Shown: positions 11,480 through 23,407 of the stretch, piece by piece
Position numbering within the stretch: position 1 is the stretch's first letter
How the letters are laid out: each line of letters begins with the position of its first letter
Assembly (NCBI GenBank): GCA_030159075.1
Contig: BROG01000632.1
Coordinates: 265,501-329,500 of the forward strand
DNA: 64,000 bases
From: Atrina japonica
Lineage: Eukaryota > Mollusca > Bivalvia > Pterioida > Pinnidae
Reading direction: 5' to 3'
Program-made: the position numbers and the translations under genes
The notes under the pieces: generated by a model
What the model was told of the DNA's origin: nothing
Database searches by the model: none
The model's input: the letters and a program-made list of their open reading frames with translations, nothing else

Positions 11480-12490
11480 TGGCCAAAAAGTCCGTCGTCC
11501 GTCATTTAATTTTTCCATTTAAACGACTTCTTCTCAAGAACCACTGGACAAATTCCAACCAAAGATAGCAGGGAGCATGGTCCTGGGAGGGGCCTTCAAG
11601 TTGGCGAAAAAGGGGATAGGACCTACAGGGACTCCAAAACGGACCAGAAAGGTTCAACACTTGGTACATCGTTAAAATATTTCTCCTCTTAAATCCAAGA
11701 TAAGTTTTCTTTCGATTTTGTTATACATTATTTTTACGTCAATATATTATGAAAGATTGATGAAATTGAAATATTTTTAAACGATCCTTTAGCGAGCGCT
11801 TTAAATGACATAGTATACTATTTTTTATAACTGATGGCTTCAAACTCAAAACTAATAGACTCTTTGTATACAATGATATATTATTCATTAGGAATGATCT
11901 AAAAGTTCATTGTGAAAAAGTTCCAAGGTCATAGTGTCAAAGGTCAAGGTAAGTTTTTCGTCAACTTTGAGACATTTTCGACTTTTTCTAAAGAATAAAC
12001 GGTTCAAATTAAACCAAATTTGGCAGGCACTATACCTATGTGAAACCGCATAATGTTTGTAAATGACAGGGGACTAGGACCTATAAGGGTTCCAAAATGG
12101 GTCAAAACTTGGCAAATCTTTACAAATGTTCTTAAACCAAAGATCAGTTTTCTCACAAATTTACTATAAATTAATTGTTAAGTCAATATTTTCAAACTTT
12201 GCGAAAGAATTGAAATCTTTATATAAACGAGCTTTTGGCAAGTTCCGCTTGTTTACTAAAAATTGGTTGACTTTTATTTTGTATTCAAATACAATATATA
12301 TACATATCAGAAAGTTGTAAGGGATTAATTAAGGATCATTGTGACAAAGTTTCAAGGTCATGGGGTGAAGGTCGTAGGTAGGCCTTAACAGTCAGTAAAT
12401 AGAAAACATAGGTTTTATAAACTTTTGGACATTGTTGACTTCTTCTGGGACGGGCTCACTTAAAGCTCCTTGGGCCTATTGTTATTACAT
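11480..12490 (+). repeat. Dispersed two-part repeat R6
   Basis: Two diverged halves (about 11500-11960 and 11960-12440) share aggacctacagggactccaa / aggacctataagggttccaa, the phrase gtcaaaggtcaaggta-like, and a closing ctccttgggcctattgttat. I recognise this general type from molluscan genomic DNA (recollection, not searched). No coding capacity. Confidence 0.5.
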
Positions 12491-12510
12491 CTCGTGAAAA
12501 CAACAACGAA

Positions 12511-12535
12511 TGTTTTTTTTTTTTTTTTTTTTTTT
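12511..12535 (+). repeat. T homopolymer tract
   Basis: A run of about 25 T. Length in such runs is prone to sequencing error. Confidence 0.9.
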
Positions 12536-12623
12536 GGCAGCGAATTTTGATTTCGTGGGCACGGAACTAATGAAGCGTTTGAAACTTGTGACCGTTAGAT
12601 CAAGATCATGTTTATCGATAAAT

Positions 12624-12782
12624 GAGAGCCGACGTGGCTCCTGTGCTCAATTCACAACCGACAGCCTCGGCGGACGGATGAGCAGTAAAAAAAATAATAA
12701 AGGTTCAGTATGTTTCGGCACGTTAAAGGACCCTAATAGCCATAAGTGCTAGGCCGTCATCGGCATTTGGTGACGTCTGCTC
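12624..12782 (+). mobile_element. Degenerate SINE copy
   Basis: Retains ttcggcacgttaaagga, agccataagtgct and catcggcatttggtgacgtc from the common SINE body. The head (gagccgacgtggctcctgtg) is badly decayed and the copy has internal deletions. Confidence 0.65.
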
Positions 12783-13978
12783 AAAATCAATTTCGTTTAA
12801 CTTGAATCAAGTCATATGACCTGGTGACAGACAGCAAAAGAATTCTGGACAGGCCCTCGTCAATTTGCTCAAAATCAAATTTGTTCCAACCAAAGTGTCC
12901 CAGTTGCCAATTTTCCCAACTTCTGGTCATTTTGTTACAACATTTATTTCGCCCAATTTGTCCCATTTGCTAAAAAAAAACCCATAATTTTTCCCCGTTT
13001 TGTTTGTTGGAAATACATTTTGTAAAAAATACCGATTTTTTTAATATTAGAAATAATTCCTATTTTTTAAAAGGGGGTATTAGAAAATGACTTTTTAATA
13101 TTAGAAATAGGGCACATTATCTAATAAATTATATTTTAGTATTAGAAAATGATTTTTGAATTTAGAAAATAGGGGAAAAAATCCACAACAGCTTTCCATA
13201 TACGACCATATCTCTTTTACACAGTCTTATGTTTATATCATTTCCATTTCACAGCTTCCTGTAAACGTATGGAGAATACACACCTCGCTATTCCAATGGT
13301 CACAAAAAAAAAACCCGTGACTGATGACTGGTAACTTGCATCATGAGATTGCGTTTTTTTTAAATTTTATTCATTTTTGCAAAATTATTGGGGCTTCAAC
13401 TACAGCCTCTGTTCCGATCATATTGAAAATGTAAAGGAAGAGAGAAGACGACAAAGAGTATGTAAGAGATAAGTAGTAGCAAATAAATTGTATAAAAGAG
13501 AGAAAAGTTGAATGGCGGTGGCTGTATTTGACATTTATTATAAATGATAAAAGTGCATAAATCTTATGTTGATGTTTGTGTTTATTTTGAGGCAACCGAG
13601 AAATAATATGGGATAAATGTTTATGATACAAGGACTCCAAAATAAAATGAAAGGACATCAACTTTAGAACATGTCTGGAACAACTTTAATAACACGGAGT
13701 GGTTCCTACCAAGTATCTGACTATAAACTTGTCGGTTCCTGACACGTATTTTTTTTATACAGTTTTTGTGTGTAATATTTCGTCTATCTGAAATATGATT
13801 GTGTAAATAATTGGTATTCGTCGTTATTCATTATATTTCTTTTGTGAAATATGTTGTAATTTCTGATATTCATATGATTTTAAATATTTATACAGCGAAA
13901 GGAAATAATTTGTCCAACTTTTTCTATGTTTAACAACAAAATGGTCAATTTTGTTGAATATTTGCTAGAGATAAGGGG
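12783..13978. other. Intergenic, AT-rich
   Basis: Low-complexity phrases such as 'atattagaaa' repeat at 13040-13170. A 96-codon minus-strand frame at 13661-13371 has no supporting features. No gene can be supported. Confidence 0.4.
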
Positions 13979-15313
13979 CACTCTGAGAGTGTTTCAAAGG
14001 TAGGAGGCAGTAATGATTCACAATATCTCTCGGAGCATTCCACAGGTAGGAGACATGCATTGATTCACCATAACTCTCGGAAGGCTCCACAGGTAGGAGA
14101 CACGTAATAATTCACCATAACTCTCGGAATGCTTCACAGGTAGGAGACACGTATTGATTCACCATAACGCTCGGAATGCTTCACAGGTAGGAGACATGTA
14201 TTGATTCACCATAACTCTCGGAATGCTTCACAGGTAGGAGACACGTAATGATTCACCATAACTCTCGGAATGCTTCACAGGTAGGAGACATGTATTGATT
14301 CACCATAACTCTCGGAATGCTTCACAGGTAGGAGACACGTATTGATTCACCATAACTCTCGGAATGCTTCACAGGTAGGAGACACGTATTGATTCACCAT
14401 AACTCTCGGAATGCTTCACAGGTAGGAGACACGTATTGATTCACCATAACTCTCGGAATGCTTCACAAGTAGGAGACTTGTATTGATTCACCATAACGCT
14501 CGGAATGCTTCACAGGTAGGAGACATGTATTGATTCACCATAACTCTCGGAATGCTTCACAGGTAGGAGACACGTATTGATTCGCCATAACTCTCGGAAT
14601 GCTTCACAGGTAGGAGACACGTATTGATTCGCCATAACTCTCGGAATGCTTCACAGGTAGGAGACACGTATTGATTCGCCATAACTCTCGGAATGCTTCA
14701 CAGGTAGGAGACATGTATTGATTCACCATAACTCTCGGAATGCTTCACAGGTAGGAGACACGTATTGATTCACCATAACTCTCGGAATGCTTCACAGGTA
14801 GGAGACTTGTATTGATTCACCATAACTATCAGAGTGTTTCACAGGTAGGAGACACGTAATGATTCACCATAACTCTCGGAATGCTTCACAGGTAGGAGAC
14901 ATGTATTGATTCACCATAACTCTCGGAATGCTTCACAGGTAGGAGACATGTATTGATTCACCATAACTATCAGAGTGTTTCACAGGTAGGAGACACGTAA
15001 TGATTCACCATAACTCTCGGAATGCTTCACAGGTAGGAGACATGTATTGATTCACCATAACTATCAGAGCGTTTCACAGGTAGGAGACAAGTAATGATTC
15101 ACCATAACTCTTGGAATGCTTCACAGGTAGGAGACATGTATTGATTCACAATATCTCTCGGAGCATTCCACAGGTAGGAGACATGCATTGATTCACCATA
15201 ACTCTCGGAATGCTTCACAGGTAGGAGACATGTATTGATTCACCATAACTCTCGGAATGCTTCACAGGTAGGAGACTTGTATTGATTCACCATAACTCTC
15301 AGAATGCCTCACA
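13979..15313 (+). repeat. 47-bp satellite, about 28 copies
   Basis: The unit reads cacaggtaggagacacgtat then tgattcaccataactctcgg then aatgctt (47 bases). Copies are highly similar. Variation is concentrated at the CpG in 'gacacgtat' (C, T or TT forms) and at 'actctcgg'/'acgctcgg'/'actatcag'. Diverged relatives occur at 54410-54530 and 58725-59720. Confidence 0.95.
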
Positions 15314-15338
15314 GTGTAGGTTACATCAATAACAAGTT

Positions 15339-15485
15339 CTTTCTTTTTTACTTTCACAAAACATATAGGAATATAATTTTTATGCCTGTCTAAAGCTCTA
15401 ATTTGTTTATATTGTAGCCTACATCAATCTAAGTAAAGAACAAAATATTTTAGTTTTTGGAAAACACAGCTAATGCCACTTTAAG
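15339..15485 (+). repeat. Dispersed repeat R1, right part
   Basis: Shares ttcacaaaacata.aggaata, atgcctgt.ta..gctct and aaacacagctaatgccactt with 21523-21690 and 24462-24640. It directly abuts the end of the 47-bp satellite. Confidence 0.6.
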
Positions 15486-15898
15486 GGGCTCTTCCGTGCT
15501 TTGTCATATTCAGCAACAGTATGTACAATTATTTTAAAAAAACGGAGCTTAACAACCGTTTCGTTATCCTCAAGATCTTGTCAAGACCCGACAGATATTA
15601 AAAGGTACTAAAACAATAATGCCTGGCTGCATTGGAGAACTCGATTATCGAAAGTCAATACATTCCTGATAGCATGAACACTATCTTCATAAAACAGATA
15701 TATTATTTATGATGATTGACATGACCGTCAGCGTGGTTCGATGCCCGGTCTAAATTTTAATCAATTGCTGATGTCACAAACCTCTTACTTTGGACTAAAA
15801 TAAATAGAATACACCACATGATAATAGGCAAAAATGAAGTATTTATAATGAATGAATAAATAAATAATTCATGTGCAAGTACTCAGTAATACCTCTAA
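15486..15898. other. Intergenic spacer
   Basis: About 400 bases of unique-looking AT-rich sequence between two satellite arrays. No gene or RNA seen. Confidence 0.4.
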
Positions 15899-18800
15899 TG
15901 CCTTTAAACAATGATCACATCTACACTGAATGAAATAGTGCTGTAATTATGAAAATAATCGTGTTACCAGAAGGCCTAAATCACAGGGTGTAACCAACAG
16001 GTCTATACAGTGATACCAGAATACAGTCATGTTTTGCCAGTATACAGTCATGTGTTACCAATATACAGTCATGTGTTACCAGTATAGTCATGTGTTACCA
16101 GTATACAGTCATGTGTTACCAGTATAGTCACGTGTTACCAGTATACAGTCATGTGTTACCAGTATACAGTCATGTGTTACCAGTATAGTCACGTGTTACC
16201 AGTATAGTCACGTGTTACCAGTATACAGTCATGTGTTACCAGTATAGTCATGTGTTACCAATATAGTCACGTGTTACCAGTATACAGTCATGTGTTACCA
16301 GTATACAGTCATGTGTTACCAGTATAGTCACGTGTTACCAGTATAGTCACGTGTTACCAGTATACAGTCATGTGTTACCAGTATGCAGTCATGTGTTACC
16401 AGTATAGTAATGTGTTACCAGTATAGTCACGTGTTACCAGTATAGTCACATGTTACCAGTATACAGTCATGTGTTACCAGTATACAGTCATGTGTTACCA
16501 GTATACAGTCATGTGTTACCAGTATACAGTCATGTGTTACCAGTATAGTCACATGTTACCAGTATACAGTCATGTGTTACCAGTATACAGTCATGTGTTA
16601 CCAGTATAGTCATGTGTTACCAGTATAGTCATGTGTTACCAGTATACAGTCATGTGTTACCAGTATACAGTCATGTGTTACCAGTATACAGTTATGTGTT
16701 ACCAGTATACAGTCACGTGTTACCAGTATACAGTCATGTGTTACCAGTATACAGTCATGTGTTACCAGTATAGTCATGTGTTACCAGTATAGTCATGTGT
16801 TACCAGTATACAGTCATGTGTTACCGGTATAGCCTTTAAACAATGATCACATCTACACTGAATACTGTAATTATGAAAATAATCGTAAATGTGTTACCAG
16901 TAGGCCTAAGTCACAGGGTGTAACCAACAGGTCTATACAGTGATACCAGATTACAGTCGTGTGTTACCAGTATAGTTATGTGTTACCAGTGTAGTCATGT
17001 GTTACCAGTATAGTTATGTGTTACCAGTGTAGTCATGTGTTACCAGTATAGTCCTGTGTTAACAGTATAGTTATGTGTTACCAGTGTAGTCATGTGTTAC
17101 CAGTATAGTCCTGTGTTACCAGTATAGTCGTGTGCTACCAGTATAGTCATGTGTTACCAGTATACAGTCATGTGTTACCAGTATAGTCATGTGTTACCAG
17201 TATAGTCACGTGTTACCAGTATAGTCATGTGTTATCAGTATAAAGTCATGTGTTACCAATATAGCCTTTAAACAATGATCACATCTACACTGAATACTGT
17301 AATTACGAAAATAATCGTAAATGTGTTACCAGTAGGCCTAAGTCACAGGGTGTAACCAACAGGTCTATACAGTGATACCAGATTACAGTCATGTGTTACC
17401 AGTGTAGTCATGTGTTACCAGTATAGTCCTGTATTACCAGTATAGTTATGTGTTACCAGTGTAGTTATGTGTTACCAGTATACAGTCATGTATTACCAGT
17501 ATAGTTAGTCATGTGTTACCAGTATACAGTCATGTGTTACCGGTATAGCCTTTAAACAATGATCACATCTACACTGAATACTGTAATTATGAAAATAATC
17601 GTAAATGTGTTACCAGTAGGCCTAAGTCACAGGGTGTAACCAACAGGTCTATACAGTGATACCAGATTACAGTCATGTGTTACCAGTATACAGTCATGTG
17701 TTACCAGTATAGTCATGTGTTACCAGTATACAGTCATGTGTTACCAGTATACAGTCATGTGTTACCAGTATAGTCACGTGTTACCAGTATACAGTCATGT
17801 GTTACCAGTATAGTCATGTGTTACCAGTATACAGTCATGTGTTACCAGTATACAGTCATGTGTTACCAGTATAGTCATGTGTTACCAGTATAGTCATGTG
17901 TTACCAGTATACAGTCATGTGTTACCAGTATAGTCATGTGTTACCAGTATAGTCACGTGTTACCAGTATAGTCATGTGTTATCAGTATAAAGTCATGTGT
18001 TACCGGTATAGCCTTTAAACAATGATCACATCTACACTGAATACTGTAATTACGAAAATAATCGTAAATGTGTTACCAGTAGGCCTAAGTCACAGGGTGT
18101 AACCAACAGGTCTATACAGTGATACCAGATTACAGTCATGTGTTACCAGTGTAGTCATGTGTTACCAGTGTAGTTATGTGTTACCAGTATACAGTCATGT
18201 ATTACCAGTATAGTTATGTGTTACCAGTATACAGTCATGTGTTACCAGTATACAGTCATGTGTTACCAGTATACAGTCATGTTTTACCAGTATAGTCATG
18301 TGTTACCAATATAGTCACGTGTTACCAGTATACAGTCATGTGTTACCAGTATACAGTCATGTGTTACCAGTATAGTCACGTGTTACCAGTATAGTCACGT
18401 GTTACCAGTATACAGTCATGTGTTACCAGTATACAGTCATGTGTTACCAGTATAGTAATGTGTTACCAGTATAGTCACGTGTTACCAGTATAGTCACGTG
18501 TTACCAGTATACAGTCATGTGTTACCAGTATACAGTCATGTGTTACCAGTATACAGTCATGTGTTACCAGTATACAGTCCTGTGTTACCAGTATACAGTC
18601 ATGTGTTACCAGTATAGTCTAGTTTTAGCAGCATACAGTCATGTGTTACCAGTATAGTCCTGTGTTACCAGTATAGTCCTGTGTTACCAGTATACAGTTA
18701 TGTGTTACCAGCATACAGTCATGTGTTACCAGTATAGTCATGTGTTACCAGTGTAGTCATGTGTTACCAGTATACAGTCATGTGTTACCAGTATAGTCCT

Positions 18801-19330
18801 GTGTTACCAGTTACAGTCATGTGTTACCAGTGTAGTCCTGTGTTACCAGTATACAGTTATGTGTTACCAGTATACAGTCATGTGTTACCAGTATAGTCCT
18901 GTGTTACCAGTATAGTCCTGTGTTACCAGTATAGTCATGTGTTACCAGTATACAGTCCTGTGTTACCAGTATAGTCCTGTGTTACCAGTATAGTCATGTG
19001 TTACCAGTTACAGTCATGTGTTACCAGTACAGCCATGTGTTACCAGTACAGTCATGTGTTATGGGTATAGTCATGTGTTACCAGTACAGTCATGTGTTAT
19101 GGGTATAGTCATGTGTTACCAGTATACAGTCATGTGTTACCAGTTACAGTCATGTGTTACCAGTATACAGTGTGTTACCAGTACAGTCATGTGTTACCAG
19201 TACAGTCATGTGTTATGGGTATAGTCATGTGTTACCAGTATACAGTCATGTGTTACCAGTTACAGTCATGTGTTACCAGTACAGTCATGTATTATGGGTA
19301 TAGTCCTGTGTTACCAGTGTTGTTATGAGT
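15899..19330 (+). repeat. Higher-order minisatellite (16-18 bp units)
   Basis: More than 150 units of about 16-18 bases: gtcatgtgttaccagtata, with an extra 'cag' in longer units. At 15899, 16831, 17264, 17547 and 18010 the array is interrupted by the same ~130-bp module (gcctttaaacaatgatcaca .. gtctatacagtgatacca). The array therefore has a higher-order structure with super-units of about 930, 430, 280 and 460 bases. The central CACGTG/CATGTG/CACATG hexamer varies between copies. The last part (about 18600-19330) is more divergent. Frames in it are artefacts. Confidence 0.95.
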
Positions 19331-19361
19331 TACTAGTATTGGTCTGACATATCTGCCAAGT

Positions 19362-19515
19362 CTCCCCATAAATAAGGAGACTCCCCATTTTCCATAATTT
19401 TTTTTGGATAATTTCTTCAAGAAAAATGTATATCTCCCCATGAAAAATTTTAATTTTCCTATTAATTCTTACTAAACTTTAGAGTCTCTACCAGGGGATT
19501 AAAAAAATCTCCCCC
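19362..19515 (+). repeat. Dispersed repeat R2, copy 1
   Basis: Contains aagtctccccataaataagg, tatctccccatgaaaaattt and a right part rich in 'ctcccc'. An inverted copy lies at 60164-60347. Confidence 0.6.
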
Positions 19516-20003
19516 TGAAATTTGTTCAAGGTCAGCAAGTCAGCTGGTCAAAGTCATGACTCACAGACTTCTAGTGGTATTGACTTGAGTCAAGGTCGTG
19601 ACATACTGCCTTCCTATAAAGAACACTAGTACAAAGTCTGAAGATATTATGATAAAGCATATGTTGAAAGTACAGGCCGAATAAAGTTTTATGGATGGAC
19701 GGATGGACAGACAGAGTTGGACGGACGGACATTGTTGTTGTACCATAATACATTATATCAATATATAGGTATACAAAAAAAAAAACAAAGAGAATGTGAG
19801 TTTTATACAATGCTGTATTGATATGTAATTAACTTCACCATGGAAGTGCATCTGTGAACAAAGTTTTAAATAAATAAGTATGTAACATACACAACTATAC
19901 AAATATCACAGTCACTGCGTACAGGAGGAATGATGCAGAATTATTTAGTGTCAAAATGGCGCTGACATACATACTTGTACTGTACAACATATGTTATTGT
20001 AGG
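19516..20003. other. Intergenic, no gene found
   Basis: A (GGA/GGAC)-like patch (atggatggacggatggacag) lies at about 19690-19730. Overlapping minus-strand frames at 19561-19810 lack any support. Confidence 0.4.
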
Positions 20004-20094
20004 TTAACTCATTTACCCCTAAAGACACATTTGGACTGATCTAAGTCAGTGATTTACAGAAGAGTCCATTGTTTTTCAGGGGTTGATGAGTTAA
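20004..20094. repeat. ~90-bp palindromic element (family P2)
   Basis: Inverted ends ttaactcatttacccctaaa and caggggttgatgagttaa flank internal agtcca/tggact pairs. Further copies lie at 43275, 43402 and 50254. Tiny MITE-like element. Confidence 0.6.
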
Positions 20095-20344
20095 CAGTCA
20101 GACTATAAAAAAGGATTGTTGAATATACAATATACATTAATATTTTTTATAAATACAAAATACTAAATTGGTCTTTAAAAAAGCATCGAAAGAGCCCTAT
20201 TGGTCCCCTGATTATCTAATCTATCTACAGAGTATGTGAAGGCATTGGTCTTGATATTGTTACCTAATTCTAAGAGTGCTACATATTATATTTAAAGAGA
20301 AATGATCTAGATACTATTGTGAAGTTTACAATGTTTGTACACAC

Positions 20345-20530
20345 TCCACACCCAGGGGTGGATCCAGAATTTTTTGAAGGGGGTGGGGTGGTTGGATTTG
20401 AGAATTTTTATCATTACAAAATGCAAGTGCCGAAGGTGCATGCCTTCAGAGGCAAGAGGTCTGGGCCGTTTAAAATTTTTCAAAGGGGATGGGATGTGTG
20501 CACACCTAAATAAAACGCATTCACACGACT
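20345..20530 (+). repeat. Possible dispersed repeat
   Basis: The stretch gtggatccagaattttttga..ggggtggggtgg has the look of a dispersed invertebrate repeat, but I see no second copy in this window, so this is only a guess. The two overlapping short frames here are not convincing genes. Confidence 0.25.
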
Positions 20531-20869
20531 ATTGTCGGCAACAGGTGACCTAAAAATGATTAAGACTTTAGAATAGACTTTAGAAAAGTCCCTGGTGAGG
20601 ATGCTGAAAAATCCTATGCTAACATAGATAACTTTAAGCTTGGATTAAATAATTGAACTTCAATGATTCAGAAAAATACTAAAATAAGCTACACAAAGTT
20701 TAACACAGCTATAAGCTCTATATCTTATTTATCTAAAGAGCTTTGGAAAACTGTCATGGAGAACTTATGAATGCCATTCAAGGCATGTTTATTGTCTAAT
20801 TTGTAATACTTATTCCTCAATGTAATGGAATCGACTTTTCCAGCCAATGACAACCATCTTAGTAATGTA

Positions 20870-20948
20870 TCGGTAATTGAGTGTTTATGTGACCTTGGTA
20901 ATTGAGTGTTTATGTGACCTTGATAATTGAGTGTTTATGTGACATTTG
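20870..20948 (+). repeat. 25-bp tandem repeat, 3 copies
   Basis: gtaattgagtgtttatgtga plus ccttg repeats three times; the third copy diverges at its end. Confidence 0.8.
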
Positions 20949-20959
20949 TGAACGAGTAT

Positions 20960-21042
20960 TTAGAGCACCAAACTTAAAATTATGAAGTCTTTTACTTCTA
21001 GTTGGCTCAAGTCTGAGCCCCACTGGAACTGTAGGGGCATTA
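20960..21042 (+). repeat. Dispersed repeat R5, partial copy
   Basis: Shares 'atgaagtct', 'ctagttggctcaagtctgag' and 'gccccactgg' with 39448-39615 and 36001-36174. It is cut by the MITE that begins at 21043. Confidence 0.5.
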
Positions 21043-21202
21043 CAGTGAAACTTGTATATAGCAACCTCCTTAGGGAAACAAGAAAACTGGTCTTTATAGA
21101 GAGGTGGTCTTTATACAGAGGTTGATTTGTACACAAATGATACTATTGGGGACAGCAAAAAATGGTATTTGTGACCAGGTGGTCTTTATACACAGGTGGT
21201 CA
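21043..21202 (+). mobile_element. 179-bp MITE, right end lost
   Basis: Left end cagtgaaacttgtatatagc, then the internal ttggggacagcaaaaaatgg and accaggtggtctttatacac. The right terminal inverted repeat is missing and R1 sequence follows directly. Same subfamily as 21334, 46217 and 49930. Confidence 0.7.
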
Positions 21203-21690
21203 ATATACAATAACAAAAAAGAGATTTACAGAAGCATAAAAGATCTTAAATTCCTATATATTTTGTGAAAACTGCTTGCAAAACCCAGGTTTGGAACTTT
21301 TTTTACTTGCAGTTGATAAACTCAACCTTACTACAGTGAAAGTTGTATATAAAAACCCTCTTATGGACACAACAAACCAGTCTTTATAGGGAGGTGGTCT
21401 TTATAAAGGGGTTAATTTGTACACAAATGTTACAATTGGGGACAGCAAAAAAAAAAAGAAAAAACAGTCTTTATGACCAGGTGGTCTTTATACACAGGTG
21501 GTCGCCAAAGCAAGTTTTACTGAATACCACACTGGACCTGACCTTATTTTCACAAAACATACAGGAATATAATATCTTTTTAAGCCTATGTATAGCTCTT
21601 ATTTGTTGTTATTCTACATCAAGTACAAGTAGTACTAGAAAAAAACAGAAATAATATTTTTGGTAAACACAGCCAATGTTCCTTGAAGCT
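21203..21690 (+). repeat. Dispersed repeat R1, interrupted by a MITE
   Basis: Left part 21203-21333 and right part 21523-21690 together match the order seen at 23880-24012 plus 24462-24640. The 189-bp MITE at 21334-21522 sits between them. Confidence 0.55.
21334..21522 (+). mobile_element. MITE inserted in repeat R1
   Basis: Terminal inverted repeats cagtgaaagttgtatata and caagttttactg, with the same interior as 21043 and 46217. The R1 copy at 24480 runs through the same place without it, which gives a natural empty site. Confidence 0.7.
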
Positions 21691-21888
21691 AATTATGTAG
21701 GAGATTTTGCAAGTACATGTACACTGGTGGAAGTGGAAGTCAGGTCATATCCCAGGATGCATTGTACATGTTGTAAATGAGTTGTCTCCTCCTTCTCCAT
21801 CATTTATTTAAAAATGATCTCCACTGTATGACTGAAAAACTTGTTAAGCGTGATGAAAAACACCATTAATACACAATAAACAAATCTT

Positions 21889-22690
21889 GAGTGTTTGTAG
21901 ATCAGTATAGCACTTGTATGTAATGTCTCAATGTCTTGATCTCCCTCTCTCACTGTCTTGTTTTCTGTCTGTCTTCACTCTCTCCCTCTGAGTGTTTGTA
22001 CATCAGTATAGCACTAGTATGTACTGTCTCAATGTCTTGATCTCCCTCTCTCACTGTCTTTTTTTCTGTCTGTCTTCACACTCTCCCTCCGAGTGTTTGT
22101 ACATCAGTATAGCACTTATATGTACTGTCTCAATGTCTTGATCTCCCTCTCTCACTGTCTTGTTTTCTGTCTGTCTCTCCTATCTCCCTCTGAGTGTTTG
22201 TACATCAGTATAGCACTTATATGTACTGTCTCAATGTCTTGATCTCCCTCTCTCACTGTCTTGTTTTCTGTCTGTCTCTCCTATCTCCCTCTGAGTGTTT
22301 GTACATCAGTATAGCACTTATATGTACTGTCTCAATGTCTTGATCTCCCTCTCTCACTGTCTTGTTTTCTGTCTGTCTTCACTCTCTCCCTCTGAGTGTT
22401 TGTACATCAGTATAGCACTTATATGTACTGTCTCAATGTCTTGATCTCCCTCTCTCACTGTCTTGTTTTCTGTCTGTCTCTCCTCTCTCCCTCCGAGTGT
22501 TTGTACATCAGTATAGCACTTATATGTACTGTCTCAATGTCTTGATCTCCCTCTCTCACTGTCTTGTTTTCTGTCTGTCTTCACTCTCTCCCTCTGAGTG
22601 TTTGTACATCAGTATAGCACTAGTATGTACTGTCTCAATGTCTTCTCTGTCTCCCTTTCCGTCTTTATTCTCTCTCTCTTTAGATCTCTC
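21889..22690 (+). repeat. 101-bp minisatellite, about 8 copies
   Basis: Units start at about 21889, 21990, 22091, 22192, 22293, 22394, 22495 and 22596 with gagtgtttgtacatcagtat. Each has a pyrimidine-rich second half (ctccctctctcactgtcttg). The frame at 22497-22778 is a repeat artefact. Confidence 0.95.
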
Positions 22691-23073
22691 TCGTATGCAC
22701 ACTCACATGACATTCACTTCTCACACATTCCCAAATTCGTTAATGATATATGCATGGGAAGAGTTGGATAGAAAATGAAATATTTACACAATATAACAGA
22801 GATTCCCTTCAGCAGTCCTAGGTCCTATACAATCTTGAATACAAGTTTTGAAGTATTGTATAACAAATTACAAAATTTATGAAACATTCTAGCATATTAG
22901 CTGTATTGTAAAGTCCCTCCAGAAGCACTCAGCATACTTCGGCTACTGTGTACTTTCTTCCATTACTTCATAAACAGAAATACAGTGAACATAACTGTAA
23001 TCCTGTGGAAATTGATGATGTATATGATGTTCTTTATAAAGTAGAATGACCAATCATGAATAATCCAGAAATT
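22691..23073. other. 3' flank of the TBC-like gene
   Basis: Sequence downstream (minus sense) of the stop at 23252. No clear AATAAA was found close by, so the end of the 3' UTR is not defined. Nothing else recognisable. Confidence 0.35.
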
Positions 23074-23157
23074 AAGCCTTTCACCTGGAGTATATGAATG
23101 GTACACTCTTTACTATTGTATTCGACAAGTCCATTATGGACTGTGGGGTTGTTAGGG
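23074..23157. repeat. Palindromic element P1, diverged
   Basis: Contains cctttcacctggagtatatg and ccattatggactgtggggtt, matching the P1 pattern. It lies in the likely 3' UTR of the minus-strand gene. Confidence 0.5.
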
Positions 23158-23251
23158 TTCAGATTCTCTATTTTTATGGCTTGAACTTAATCTGTAGTCC
23201 ATCTTATTTTGACAATGAAAAGTCTGTGTTATATTTCTCTGTGATAAAAGG

Positions 23252-23407
23252 TCAGAAATCATTCTTATTTCGAGCTAATTCTTTCGCTCTCCTTTCTTCT
23301 CTCCATTTTTGCATTAACTTGATCATCTTTTCACTGTTAACCTGTTGTGTGTTCGGTGTCAATCTATCAAAGTCTCCGGGCTTCAAGTATTTTCCAAATA
23401 TCTCTTT
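23252..23407 (-). CDS. TBC-like gene, exon 20 (last)
   Basis: Acceptor ttttcag at 23408-23414, then 51 codons and TGA. Encodes residues 650-700, starting KEIFGKYLKPGDFDRL and ending ELARNKNDF. Confidence 0.8.
   Translation of the reverse strand, partial: KEIFGKYLKPGDFDRLTPNTQQVNSEKMIKLMQKWREERRAKELARNKNDF

Noticed and set aside
13979..15313. CRISPR-like regular repeat
   Set aside because: Units are contiguous, with no variable spacers, and the DNA is animal.
19018..19328. Cys/Tyr/Val-rich open frames of 68 and 78 codons
   Set aside because: Pure translations of the minisatellite unit; the frames shift as unit lengths change.
21343..21654. 103-codon plus-strand frame
   Set aside because: Composed of MITE and repeat R1 sequence.
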